Source of the DNA: Mesodorylaimus sp. YZB2_4
Lineage: Eukaryota > Nematoda > Enoplea > Dorylaimida > Dorylaimidae
Assembly (NCBI GenBank): GCA_030248295.1
Contig: JASANH010000220.1
Coordinates: 825,998-889,997 of the forward strand
DNA: 64,000 bases
Direction of reading: 5' to 3'
Every line of letters starts with the position of its first letter. Position 1 is the stretch's first letter. Below, in pieces: positions 51,701-62,928 of this stretch. The position numbers and the translations under genes were made by a program. The notes beneath the pieces are model-generated. The model was not told where the DNA came from, did not search any database, and was given only the letters and a program-made list of their open reading frames with translations.

Positions 51701-54700
51701 CGCAACCAAGCGAGCCGTTCCAATACAGCGCCTCTTCTGGCTCAATCATCATCGAAGTCCGTATTCGCACGATCTTCGTTCGTCGCCGGCGACAGCTTTT
51801 GTTCATTTTCAAAAGCAAGAAAATTTCAGTTGAACGCCAAGTAAGTCCTGATATCTGTGTTCTAAAATGGCACTCCCAGATCTGATTTATTTTTTCTACT
51901 GTAGTTGGCTGTTCGCAAACGCCGCACCAAATTCTACTCAGTTAGCGAATTGCCCGAATTCCAACCTGGCCCAAACGAAGTGCTGAGCGGCGTGGCAGTC
52001 AACTACGACGAGAATGGTCAGCAGCTGATTTCCTACGAATTCAGTGAACAGTCGAACGCCGAAGAAGACAGCAGCGCACCGGAGGAACAGAAGGAGGTGC
52101 CAATTGACGATGACCAATCTAGCACGCAGGTGTTCTCGAGCAGCGATGGAAAGTCGATCAAGGTCATTAACATTATCGTTATCAGGTATGAATTTGGTAA
52201 CCACCATCTTTGAACCACATCTGAGCTGAGAGCTTTTTTGTAGGAGAAAGAGAGTCGTCAGAGTTAAGCTTGTGAGAGTGAAATACGTCAGGATCGCTCG
52301 TTTCCAAGTATCAAATACGACCAATGATGATGACGGGCAGATTGAAGATGCCAATGAAGAGGGAGCAAACGATGCTGATTCAAGTAGCGGGTGGACACTT
52401 GAAAGCTCAACCGCTGGTCCTGGTGGTTCGTCTGAAGCACCTGATGGTTCATCTCCTGCCCCTGGTGGCTCTTCTCCTGCACCTGGCGGAAGTTCCAGCC
52501 AACCACAATTACCAGAATTGCCCGAGGGCCAAGAATCTCAAGTCGGCGAACCATTCTCATTCAGTGCCCCCGATGATTCTACTATCAGCAAGATCCGTAT
52601 CAGATCAATATTCGTCAACAGACGTCTGGTGCTACTGTTCATCTTGCACACAACAAAAATATCAGTTCAGGAGCAGGTAAATCAGACTAATTTATTTTCT
52701 TTGATCTGGCAATATCGACACACCTTTTTTAGAAGTTTATTCGCCGCCGTCGCACTAGTTTCCATCGGCTGGAAGAACTCGATAATTTAAGTCCCGGCGG
52801 ACAAGAAAAGTTGACTGGTATCTCAGTGATTTACGATAGCGAAGGCAATCAGTTGTTCTCGTACGAATTCAGCGACCACTCAAATGCTGAGGAAGACAAT
52901 AGCCAGTCTGAAGAGACACAGGTGCAGGAATTCGACACTTCGTCAAGCAGCGTTGCTGAGTTCCAAAGTCAAAGTCAAAGTCAAAGTGTTAAGACAATTG
53001 TGATCAAAATTATCAGGTAGGCTGCCACAGATGAACAGCAGCATGGGAGCTAGGGAACTATTCAGTCGATTCAGTTACTGGTTTGTTGCTTATATTTCAG
53101 GAAAAGGATTGTTATCAGATCCGTGTTCGCTAAATACATCTTTGTATCACGCACCCGATTTGAGAACTCATCCAACGAGAGCGAAGATGATTCTGGTGAT
53201 GAGGCTGCTGCTCTTGCTGCTTCTGAAGCTCCGGGCTCATCGACTGAAGCGCCAAGCAGTGAAGGCTCGTCGGAAGCCCCCAGCGAATCTTCATCAACCA
53301 CATCAAATGAAGGTAGTTCTTCCGCTGGTCCCACCGGTGGTTCGTCCGAGGCACCTTCCGAAGGTTCGTCTTCCGCTCCTACTGAGTCGTCTGAAGCACC
53401 GAGTAGTTCGTCTGAGGCGCCTGGCAGCTCGTCTGAGGCCCCTGGTGGGTCGTCTGAGGCCCCTGGTGGTTCATCTCCTGCCCCTGGTGGCTCGTCTGAG
53501 GCACCTGGCGGGTCGTCTGCTGCACCTGATAGTCAATATGACGGTCTTCCTGCACTACAAGAAGGAGAAGAATCTAAGCCCGGAGAGGACTTTAAATTCG
53601 AATGTCAAGAAGGCTATTCTATCATCGAAATAGACATCCGCGTTGTCAGTATATCAATTACTCAGACTGATGTCCTGTTCAAATTCAAGACAAAGAGGAC
53701 AATTTCGCAGAGACAAGTAAGATATCCTCCAAAATCATAATATGCGACCATTATTAAAAATGCTTCTTTTAGTTGGCCACCAAGTCCCGTCGGACACATT
53801 TCTACCGCTTCAGCGAATCATCGAGCATCAAGGTCGAAAAGAATGAACAGATTACAGCCGTGTACAGTCACGTCGAGAATGGTGAACGCTACATCGCTTA
53901 CGAAATCTCTGAAGAATCGAACACAGAAGAAAACAGCAGTTCCGAAACTTCAGAGACTATCACCATCTCGTCGAGCGACCGCAGCGAACATCAGATCAGG
54001 GGACGCTCCTCGAGCTTAATTATCAAGTCTATTACCATTATCATCGAGTAAGCTGGAGTTAACATCTGACAGCTGGCTAGTCATTGAAAACCAGATATTA
54101 CAAGGCTGGTAACGGTCATAACATACAGGGATGGTGTTGAGTAGAAAAGTTATTGTATATCACCAATCTTTTCAGGCGAAGCATCTACATTATCAAGATC
54201 ACCTACACTGAATTCAGGTACACAGCGATTGCTCGATTCACAGAGTCAAGCTCAGGCGAAATCAGTGACTCTGGCGAGGCTTCTGGAGCTGGCTCTGCTT
54301 CTGAATCATCAGGTGCGACATCAGAAGCTCCTAGCACTCAAGCAAGTGAAGCATCCAGCCAAGCCGCAAGTGAAGCTACAAGCGAATCCAGCACTCAGCC
54401 ATCTGTCATTGAGGCGTCCAGCGAAGCAGCCAGCACCCAAGAGTCTGTCAGTGAGGCATTGAGTGAAGCGGCCAGCGAGGCAACCAGCGAGGAGGCTAGC
54501 ACCCAAGCGTCTGTAAGTGAGGCGTCCAGTGAAGTGACCAGTGAAGCAACCAGTGAAGCGACCAGCGAAGAGCCTAGCACCCAAGCGTCTGTCAGTGAGG
54601 CGTCTAGTGAAGCGGCCAGTGCAGACACAAGTGAAGCGACCAGTGCAGCGACCAGTGAAGCAACTACTGAAGCGGCCAGCACCCAAGCGTCTGTCAGTGA

Positions 54701-57498
54701 GGCATCCAGTGAAGCGGCCAGTGCAGCAACCAGTGAAGCGACCAGTGCAGCAACCAGTGCAGCAACCAGTGAAGCGACCAGTGCAGCAACCAGTGCAGCG
54801 ACCAATGAAGCGACCAGTGAAGCAACTACTGAAGCGGCCAGCACCCAAGCGTCTGTTAGTGAGGCATCCAGTGAAGCCCCCAGCACCGAACCACCTGCTT
54901 CGACTTCCGCTTCATCTAGCGAGGAATCGAGCCAAAATAGTGGCGTGGTTCAATCGTCTGTTTTAAGTTCATTGTCGTCGAGTTCTTCGAATTCATCTTC
55001 CAGCTCTTCTTCAGTTTCGTCTTCGAGTAAATCGTCTAATTCTTCATCGAGATCCTCGTCGATTTCATCATCAAGTTCATCGTCTAATTCTTCATCCAGT
55101 TCGTCATCTGTCATCGAATTGCAAGAAGACGAACAATCGATCGCTGGCAGCTCATTCAACTTCAATTGCGGCCAAGGTCAAACTATAGTGAAGATCGGTT
55201 TGGTGCACAAATTTACAGATTCAGGAGAGAACGATTTTGTATTCCGCTTCAAGTGCAAATCGTCTTCCAGATTCGTAAGTTGTCTAGCACGCTTCGTTCT
55301 TGCATGTTTAGATGAAAATTTTGACATACTTCCAGAGTTCTTCTTGGACAATTCGACTGACCAGTTTTGTCAGCGCCTCACAGACGTCTTCGGTCAAATG
55401 CCACAGCAACGAAGTTGTGGTCGGCGTGAAAAGCAAGTACTCAAACAAGGACCGTCTATTCGCTTTTGAATGCGCCCAGCTACCATGCGAAGCAGGAAGC
55501 AACAACACCAGTGTTAGCAGCAGCTCCGGCAGTGGTGCCAGCAGCAAAGGGGGAGCAAGTGAGTCTTGCGTTTTTTTTTGTTGTTTCTCTGCACCGCGAG
55601 TACGGTGGTCCTTTATTTCTAGTCGCACGCCTGCGTCGTCAAGCATTGTCATCTTCATCATCCTCTTTCCAATCGTCATCTTCGTCTTCTTCTTCCTTCC
55701 AGTCATCATCTTCATCTTCCTCTGGCAGTCAGTCGTCGTCTAGCTCGAGTTCAAGCAGCTCAAGCTCTTCTGTCACAGTCAGCGCCAGCTCCACTGTGGA
55801 ATCGTCGGTGTCCGCGTCCTTCAGCTCGTCTTACCTGCAGTCGTTCTATTTCTCGTCTAGCTCCTCGTAAGTGCAAGTTGATGATGGTAGTTGATGCAAG
55901 TTGATGATCATTAGTAACTTTGAATACGTTTCAGGGTATCCGTCTCCTATACGATCACCGTTGAATACTCCTCGACATTTGCTGTGTCATGCAACTCAAA
56001 GTCGAAGTCCTCTCAGTCACAGTCAAGTAAGTCACCAGTCATACGTTCTCTTTGTATAACAGCATGTGTTTTATAAACTAACATGAGTTTTATTTGCTTA
56101 CTTACAGGTAACTCATTCAGTGTGGGCGACTTGGCGTCTGTGGGCGTTCTCGGTGGTATCGGCTTAGGAAGATCGTCGTCAAGCAAATCATCATCATCAT
56201 CTTCATCATCATCATCATCCTCTTCTTCGTCCTCTTCTTCATCTTCTTCAACTTCGTCTTCTTCAAGCGGTCATCACAGTTCTAGCGGCCATCATAGCGC
56301 CAGCGGTCGTCACAGCGCCAGCGGCCATCACAGCGCCAGCGGTCGTCATAGTGCTAGCGGTCGTCACAGTGCCAGCGGCCATCACAGCGCCAGTGGCCAT
56401 CACAGCGCCAGCGGTCGTCACAGCGCCAGTGGCCATCACAGCGCCAGCGGTCGTCACAGTGCCAGCGGTCATCACAGCGCCAGTGGCCATCACAGCGCTA
56501 GCGGTCGTCACAGTGCCAGCGGTCATCATAGTGGTCACCATAGTGCCAGTGGTCGGCATAGCGGTCATCACAGCGCTAGTGGTCATCATAGTGGCCACTT
56601 CAGTGGCAGCGGACATCATCATGCCAGCGGAAGCGGACTTCATCATGCCAGCGGAAGCGGACTTCATCATTCCAGTGGAAGCGGACATCATCATGTCAGT
56701 GGAAGCGGACTCCATCACTCCAGTGGAAGCGGACTCCATCACGCCAGTGGTAGCGGACATCACGGTAGTGGTCACCATTTAAGTACTCCTCATCCAACTC
56801 ATCTTACCACCCCACACCATGGCAGTGGCTCGCATCCTACTCATCACACCACCCCGCACCATGGCACTGGGGGATCGCATCCTACTCATCATACCACCCC
56901 GCACCATGGCACTGGGGGCTCGCATCCTCCTCATCACACCACCCCGCACCATGGCACTGCGGGATCGCATCCTACTCATCCTCATCCGACTCGTCCACCC
57001 CACCCAAGCCACCCCACCCATCCAACCCATCCCCATCCAAGCCACCCCCATCCAACCCATGCTCCTGGCCACTCGATGCCTCCTAAAGGTAAACCAACAC
57101 CCGCTGGAGGAAAAGGTGGCCTAGGTGGGAAAGGGGGCAAAGCTGAAGCAGGTGGCAAGGGTGGAATCCAAGCTCAAGGAAGTGCCACGAGAAAGAAGGG
57201 TGGCGGGCTTGGAAACGCAGTGTCAATGCCTGGCGTCTTGGGGGCTGGTGGTTCGTTCGGCATGGGAGGTGGCGCTGCTGGCAGTTCAAGTAGCTCTTCT
57301 TCGTCCTCCTCTTTCTCATCCTCCTCTAACACCCAAACGGAGATCCAATCAGGAGGTGACGCTTTTGGATTTGGGGAGCTCGGTCAAATCATAACTGGAC
57401 GTAAGAAGCGTGACCTACCAGAACCAGCTGACGGCTCTTCTTCGTCGTTCATCGACACCTTGGTCGTGCGCAAGAAACGAAATGCCGCCCAAATGTGA
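48762..57498 (+). CDS. Giant modular secreted protein: six dermatopontin-derived modules, Ser/Ala linkers, His-rich tail
   Basis: Fifteen exons join in phase for 2160 residues: 48762-49082, 49207-49478, 50772-51102, 51162-51442, 51501-51840, 51905-52185, 52244-52676, 52733-53016, 53101-53716, 53773-54047, 54176-55274, 55336-55558, 55623-55866, 55935-56026, 56108-57498. A signal peptide (LFVGVLFLATIVLTLVNS) opens it. Exons 1-12 form six A+B pairs. A ends with LPELQEGQES, an F.Y/F strand, then IRIRTIF and LLFIFK. B starts with a basic stretch (VRKRRTKFY), then NEVLSGV..NYDENGQQLISYEF and SNAEED. This matches dermatopontin halves (I.GI.S....DR.F.F.C) with the Cys lost, except in module 6 and one Cys in modules 2 and 5. 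Exons 13-15 add poly-Ser, (G/R)HHSAS repeats, THHTTPHHG repeats, a Gly-rich part and basic sites GRKKRD and VRKKRN. It is presumably matrix, cuticle or adhesive. Confidence 0.72.
54310..54890 (+). repeat. Ser/Ala/Thr/Glu coding minisatellite
   Basis: Repeats of about 12-15 bases (AGTGAAGCGACCAGTGCAGC and variants) nest inside larger units starting with ACCCAAGCGTCTGTCAGTGA (five copies). They encode SEATSAATSEA and STQASVSEASSEA. The unit length is a multiple of three, so the antisense and shifted frames are open too. Confidence 0.8.
56265..56960 (+). repeat. His-rich coding minisatellites
   Basis: An 18-base unit (AGCGGCCATCACAGCGCC and variants, H or R alternating) gives SGHHSA/SGRHSA about fifteen times at 56270-56530. 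A different unit giving SGSGLHH follows to 56780. Then units of about 57-60 bases encoding PTHHTTPHHGTGGSH run to 56960. About one residue in four is His in the first block. Confidence 0.8.
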
Positions 57499-57870
57499 AG
57501 TCAGTGACACGATGAAGATGTAAGGACTTACTCTTGGTAAAGGGATGTTCTGATTTTGGTTTCTGTGACTTTTCTCATCATTTTATGGGTCTGGGAGCGT
57601 GTAGAGAATAGATCCCAAGCATGCAGTACTCTTCGCGTACTTACTTTGTAAGGTATTTGTAAGGACGGGTCATCTTCACTTCAGCCGTATGACATGTTGG
57701 TTAAGGGTTGCGCTTATGAAGGGTAAAAATGGGTTATCTTGGGATTTGCCAGATCATGCATAGAAAGTCAACATACAAGTAGTTTTCATTTATGTCGCAT
57801 GTAGAACCAAACAGTGCCCCAAAGATTATCTTGGAATAGTCACAGTCGCCGTTGCTGCTCCTCCAAGGAT
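57499..57870. other. Convergent intergenic gap
   Basis: Only 372 bases separate the stops of the giant gene and the PAN/ZP gene. No canonical AATAAA is evident on either strand close to the stops. Confidence 0.4.
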
Positions 57871-60800
57871 CTACTGGCCCTTCTTTGCTCCTCCATTAAT
57901 CACGTACTGATGAGCGACATAAGCAGCGATGGCGACTACTTGCGCGAAGCAGACCAAGCTCAAGAAGGTAGAAACACCAAGAAAAGTCGCCTTTTTAAGA
58001 CAGATCTGCCGCTTCTTGCTGACGGCATCGTACGTAATGAATTGCTCCATGTAGCCTGCAAAATAAGACATAAAGAGCACAACAGGCTAAATGAGGCAAA
58101 TTACTTGCCTCGCCTTGCATCTCGATTGACAAAATGCACGCGCTCCATCATGTTACTGACATTTGAGCGGGGTTCAGGATTGGGTACTGATTGAGTCAGT
58201 TTGTCGATGACGGTGAAGACGATGCTACTGGATTCAGTTTTTCTTGAATTTTGGTCAGATAAAGAACGTCGACGACGTTTACCGTAAGAAGCTACTTGCT
58301 TTCCATCAATGGGGCATTGAGTCTGGGAGCAAAAAGCCGTGTTGGGATAAAGTTGAAACCATCAAGAAGTCACTCACAGGATGACATCCTTTTTCGCACA
58401 TGTCAATGGCGCAGCTGATTTTGACCGCATTGCTGCCATCGAAGCGGAATGCTGTGAACGGTAGAACAAATCCGTCCGCACTTTCCAACACTGCAGTGTG
58501 CACAATTTTGCCACGAGCGGCTGCTGATGGGCATCCGTCGTCTAGCAGAAGGAGGGGAGCGGGTTCAGGAGGTGGGCCAAAGTATCGAGAAGCGTTGCAT
58601 TGGCGCACGAATAACCCCATGCCAGTTCGATCTGTAAGAGCTCAGTGCTATCTTATGCAAGAAAATACGCAAGGAAAAGCTTACTAAATCCGGGATAATA
58701 ACGGAAGTTCAGATTCAGTTGTTCTCCTAGCATGGCCGTCTGTATGTGATTGCCATCCGCACTCGGCCTGCTTAGTTCCAGGTTGAGCGGAGACGGTATA
58801 ACCACCACACCATCTGGATACAGTCCGGGTGTGTCCTTTGGATTACTGAAAATTTTCGATTCCAAGCAACATGATTGACGAGATCTGATATTGATTCTTA
58901 CTTGACAGCCATACCCGGCCCAGTGGCTGTGACCAGATTGGAAAAACTGTCAGTGAAATCGCAAGTAATGTTGAAGAATCGATCTCCCTCGGTCACCAAG
59001 CCAGGAATGTCCATGTTGTTGGCAGTGACTACAATGATGACAGTGTACTTGCTACTACCCTAAAAATTAAGACTCTATTACTTAGACTGGCTTTTACCAG
59101 CAAACAATACAATGGTACTTACGATTTCAGTCACGCCGCATGGACTCTCAGGGTTTTGAACATCGGGGAACTTCAATGGTAAGACCACTTCCGCCCTGTT
59201 CTCCACATTCGCACGACAAGTTCCAAACTTGTTTTTAGCGAATACAAAGCCTGTGAACGGCTGCTCAGCCAGCATTCGAACCCGCATATCCGAGTAATCG
59301 CAGATAGGTTGCATTTCCATGTTGGGTACAGTTGGATTCGCCCTGCTGAGTTTCGGGCCGTCCGTGGCATTGAGATGGTCCACATCAGGCTCGGCCATAA
59401 GTCTTGATGGACGGTTGCCAATCACTGAAAAGAACAGGACAGTCAAACTGCAGCGTGCCATCGATGTCAAAGCAGCTTACGTGGTTCGGGCACTATCGCC
59501 ACATTGGCATGACACATATTTTCGTAATACACTGCCGAAACATCGACGCCAGACACGTCTTCGAATGATGCATCCAATCTGGTAGCGTTATTGAGTTCGC
59601 ATAAACTGGTCTTTGTCACGTAGTTGACTGAACGGCATCGATTCGATGGGTCCAACAGACATAAGCTAAGGCATTCGTCAGGACTGATACCCGAAAATGC
59701 CACAATCAGATTATCGGTCGGAATGCGCATATTGAAGATTACATCGAAGGCTACGCAATTATCGACTCCGCATGCCAAACGTGCCCCTTCGATACAGGCT
59801 CGTTCATAATGGTCGTACTCGGAGAAGTTTCCGAAGCGCCCTGATCGGTGAGAGATAAATGACAAGCCGCAGTACTGGTCCTCTGATCTATATTCAACTG
59901 AGTTACAAGTAAAGTTTTCAGCTTCATTGCATCTGAAATGAGAAGAAATATATACTCTTTCCCGCCACAGCAACAGCATGTGACATTATATAAAACTAGG
60001 CAAGCCCTTGATTGCTGGCTGCACTTTGTCAAAAAATGTGATGCAAAGGACTCAGAGATCTACAGTCTCACCGTTTCAAACATTCAGGCAAGCCCAAACC
60101 AGTGTAGGCAACGAGGTCATGTTCCGGCTTCCTCGTCCCATTGTAACGAAAAAAGGTTGGGGTTGAGCGATCGGGGCAAGCGTTGAATGGGATTCCTGTA
60201 AGCATAGGTCTCTTGTATTGTAGAGATTCGGCTGCACAGAAGTTCAGCTGGGTTTATCATCCCGGACTGGTGTTTCAACCACAAAGCAAGCCGAAAGATC
60301 CTAGTAATTCTATGGCAGACTATGCTCTAACCTGGGTCCTTAAAAAAAATGCAGCCATCATGATCGAGCACATCAGTGCAGATTTTGGCGAGACCAGAAA
60401 TGACTAATTCTAAGCAAAAGCAAACTGGCATTGTTTGAGTCAAAGCGTTGAAATGCTAGCAGCAATATCAGGTTGGGGCAATCATACAAGCATCAACATA
60501 GGCTGGTGGAAGCGAGAGTGACTATTTTCAAGTCCCTCTCAAATACTGGACCTCACACCAAGGATGGAGCAAGGCATAATCGGAAAGCGGAACCCATACC
60601 CTGGGATTTCAGTCCCGGTTCTAGAGGATCTTATGGGAGGAGGCTCCATTAACATACCCAGGCACTCCGTGGGGCCATGGTAGGAGAGCCAGGTTTATTT
60701 CGTTTTCGCTGGCCTGACTTTGACTTGGTGAATTTCAGCAAGGTGATGGGGCTATTTAATCTCTTACCTCCATCCCTCTTCCTGATGGCGCATAAATTGT

Positions 60801-62928
60801 CATAATAGTCTACATTGTAGCTTTCTGTTTGATTGGAAAAGAAATCAGACACTCCAGGTGTCACTTTAGTGTCGAAGTTCAATAAGCATTCTCTCGTCTC
60901 GTAGTAGTACATGACAGACATGCATTGAAAATCGTGATCCTCACTAGCATGAAGGCATTTGGTCAAGCACTGAAAAGTATGATTGCCAGTAATCTCTGGC
61001 ACAAACCTGACTTGTAATCCTCACCTCTTCTTCAGATGGTATCTTTTCTAGAACCACGTGAGTGAACCCATTCAGAATCCGATTTGGACTTCGTTCGAAT
61101 GCTGGTATGATAGTGCAGGTTTGGGAGGCTAGAGGAGACAGACCGGTCCAGAAGTAAATAATTTGCGCTTTTCCCGTTGAGCAGTGAACTAATAAACTGA
61201 AGCTATAGCGATGTCTTAATCGTACACTGGTAATAGGTGTTTGACCTCCGCAGGTGCGGAGGGTTTAGTATTGAATTGCCTTGATTGACCGCCTCATCCA
61301 GCGTATCAATCGCTTTGCTGGTCATACCCAGACGAGGCAGACACTCGTTAGGTTGATGTATAGGTCTCCTACTAGGGGGCCTGCCTGGAGGGTGCCAGAG
61401 ACTATCTCCTGTCTGCGGTAACTTCTCCAATGAAGGTTTATCCAGTCTATCACTCACCGACCCAACGGTCTTACCAGTCAAGCACAATTTCTCGAAGACG
61501 AATAGCCCATGAGCCTCAGTAGAGTTGGCCAGTCCTCTGCGATAAGCTTGTTCTTCGTGCAGGAAACACACTTTGCCTTCTTCCTGATACCCGAATGCTT
61601 TGCAAGAGTACGCTTTCCCCATCTCGTCTCGATTCACGTTGCAAAAGTGAGCGCACGTGGCCTTGGTCACGTGGTGAATCTCGTGCTTCCGGCTACCGAC
61701 TATTCCCGAGTTGACCATTAGTGCGTATTGAGGCACAGTGCCTGGGCCACAGCTGTCTGAAAAGCAAACCAACAAATGTTTGGGACAGGTCTTATCTATC
61801 AAAAAGCAGGAAGTGATAAAAGGTGAAAACGGGACACAGGAAAATATGTGTGCCGCAAGCAGCAGTGTACTCCAGCAGCTGGAGACGTTCAGTAGTATTA
61901 TTCATGAGCATACTGTACTCCAAGAGACGCAGTGTAAGCACAAAGGCGTATAGGACAGAGAAAAGTAAAGAGAAGACAGCCAATCTAGAAGTCTCACATC
62001 CAAAATCCCTCAATTCGAAGTAGTCAACTGTAAAAATTTCAGGCTCCTTGTGAAGAAGATTGTAGTCTCCAAATGAATTCAATAAGCACTGTTTGCTATC
62101 ATAGTAGAACATGACCGATCGGCAGCCAAATTTAAAATCTTTCCTTGACTCGATGCATCTCTGTAAGCATTCTCGCACCGTCTCTACGACTAAGATCCTT
62201 TCAGTGGCAGCATGCAGAACTCGATTGGGCGTTTGCTCAAAGGCAAATGGAAACATGACAGACTGTAAATCAGAGGTTGCTAGAAGAAAAAAACTTGAGA
62301 CTAGGGTGGCGTTTCGAAGGCGTAGATTGTACCTCGTAGACAAGTCTTCCAGTAAAATCCCGCTTCATCCGTCAAGTGCCCAGTGGCGGACTCAAATCGC
62401 AAATCACGCACTCTTTCAACAATTTTTACTCCTTCCACCTCATTGTCCACTATGAGCGCGGACTTGACGGGACCTTGACGATTCGGCACTGTCGTCACAA
62501 ACATGCATTCTTCAAGGGGTCGACTAGGATCGTAGGAAAAACCGGCGCAAGATAATGAAGACTTCGATGGAAGCTTGCTAGCCGAACATGCACGCGAGCA
62601 ATCATCCAAAGTTTGGATACCTTGAGCAAGTACTAACGGGACGTCATGCAGAGACGCCGAGAGGGGCTGACGAATGCGGACATAAGTAGGAGTTTCATCT
62701 CTTTTACAAGCAGCTAAAATGGAATTTTGTTTCTGGAAGTGGTCACCGGTTTGACTCACCCACGTACTCCACGTCGACATGATAACTATGCACTATTAGC
62801 TCATGTCCTAGTTGGTCGCCGAGGTAATTTGGGCGACAAAGCTTACTTATGGACTTGTCCTGGCCGCTCACAGCCACTGAACTTGCGGCTATTACAGCAA
62901 TCCAAAAGTGAGGCGAGGTCCATTCCAT
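57871..62928 (-). CDS. PAN/ZP apical extracellular matrix protein (NOAH/NompA-like)
   Basis: Fourteen exons join in phase for 1089 residues: 62928-62760, 62713-62333, 62279-61998, 61756-61475, 61128-61025, 60969-60768, 60195-60072, 59932-59481, 59424-59123, 59059-58902, 58845-58685, 58631-58378, 58322-58109, 58055-57871. After a signal peptide (FWIAVIAASSVAVSG) come about six PAN/apple domains (C..F....N..L, then EECLTKCL...F.C.S..Y....CLLN, then VDYYDNLC). A ZP domain follows (ICDYSDMRVRML..QPFTGFVF...C, CGVTEI, FNITCDF, VKISCAIDMCEKGC), then the furin-type site GKRRRRS and a C-terminal membrane helix (FLGVSTFLSLVCFAQVVAIAAYVA). This order is that of nematode NOAH-1/2 and fly NompA, which link epidermis or sensory endings to cuticle. 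Intron 13 has a GC donor (G|GCAAGT). Confidence 0.88.
61245..61465 (+). repeat. Dispersed repeat R3, copy 3
   Basis: Lies in intron 4 of the PAN/ZP gene, directly next to its splice donor. It shares the GTTGATGTATAGGTCTCCTAC...CCTGCCTGGAGGG segment with the copy at 7368-7620. Confidence 0.5.

Noticed and set aside
54321-54966. Antisense Cys/Gly-rich and Val/Ala-rich frames across the SEATS repeats
   Set aside because: Same reason: a periodic coding minisatellite leaves other frames open. The spliced plus-strand gene explains the region.
56263-56778. Long antisense and shifted open frames across the His-rich repeats
   Set aside because: The repeats have units that are multiples of three and lack stops in all frames, so these are shadows of the plus-strand exon.
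61792-62000. C-terminal hydrophobic frame following the PAN exon (FSLLFSVLYAFVLTLRLL)
   Set aside because: It is translation past the splice donor at 61997; the next PAN exon joins in phase from the donor.
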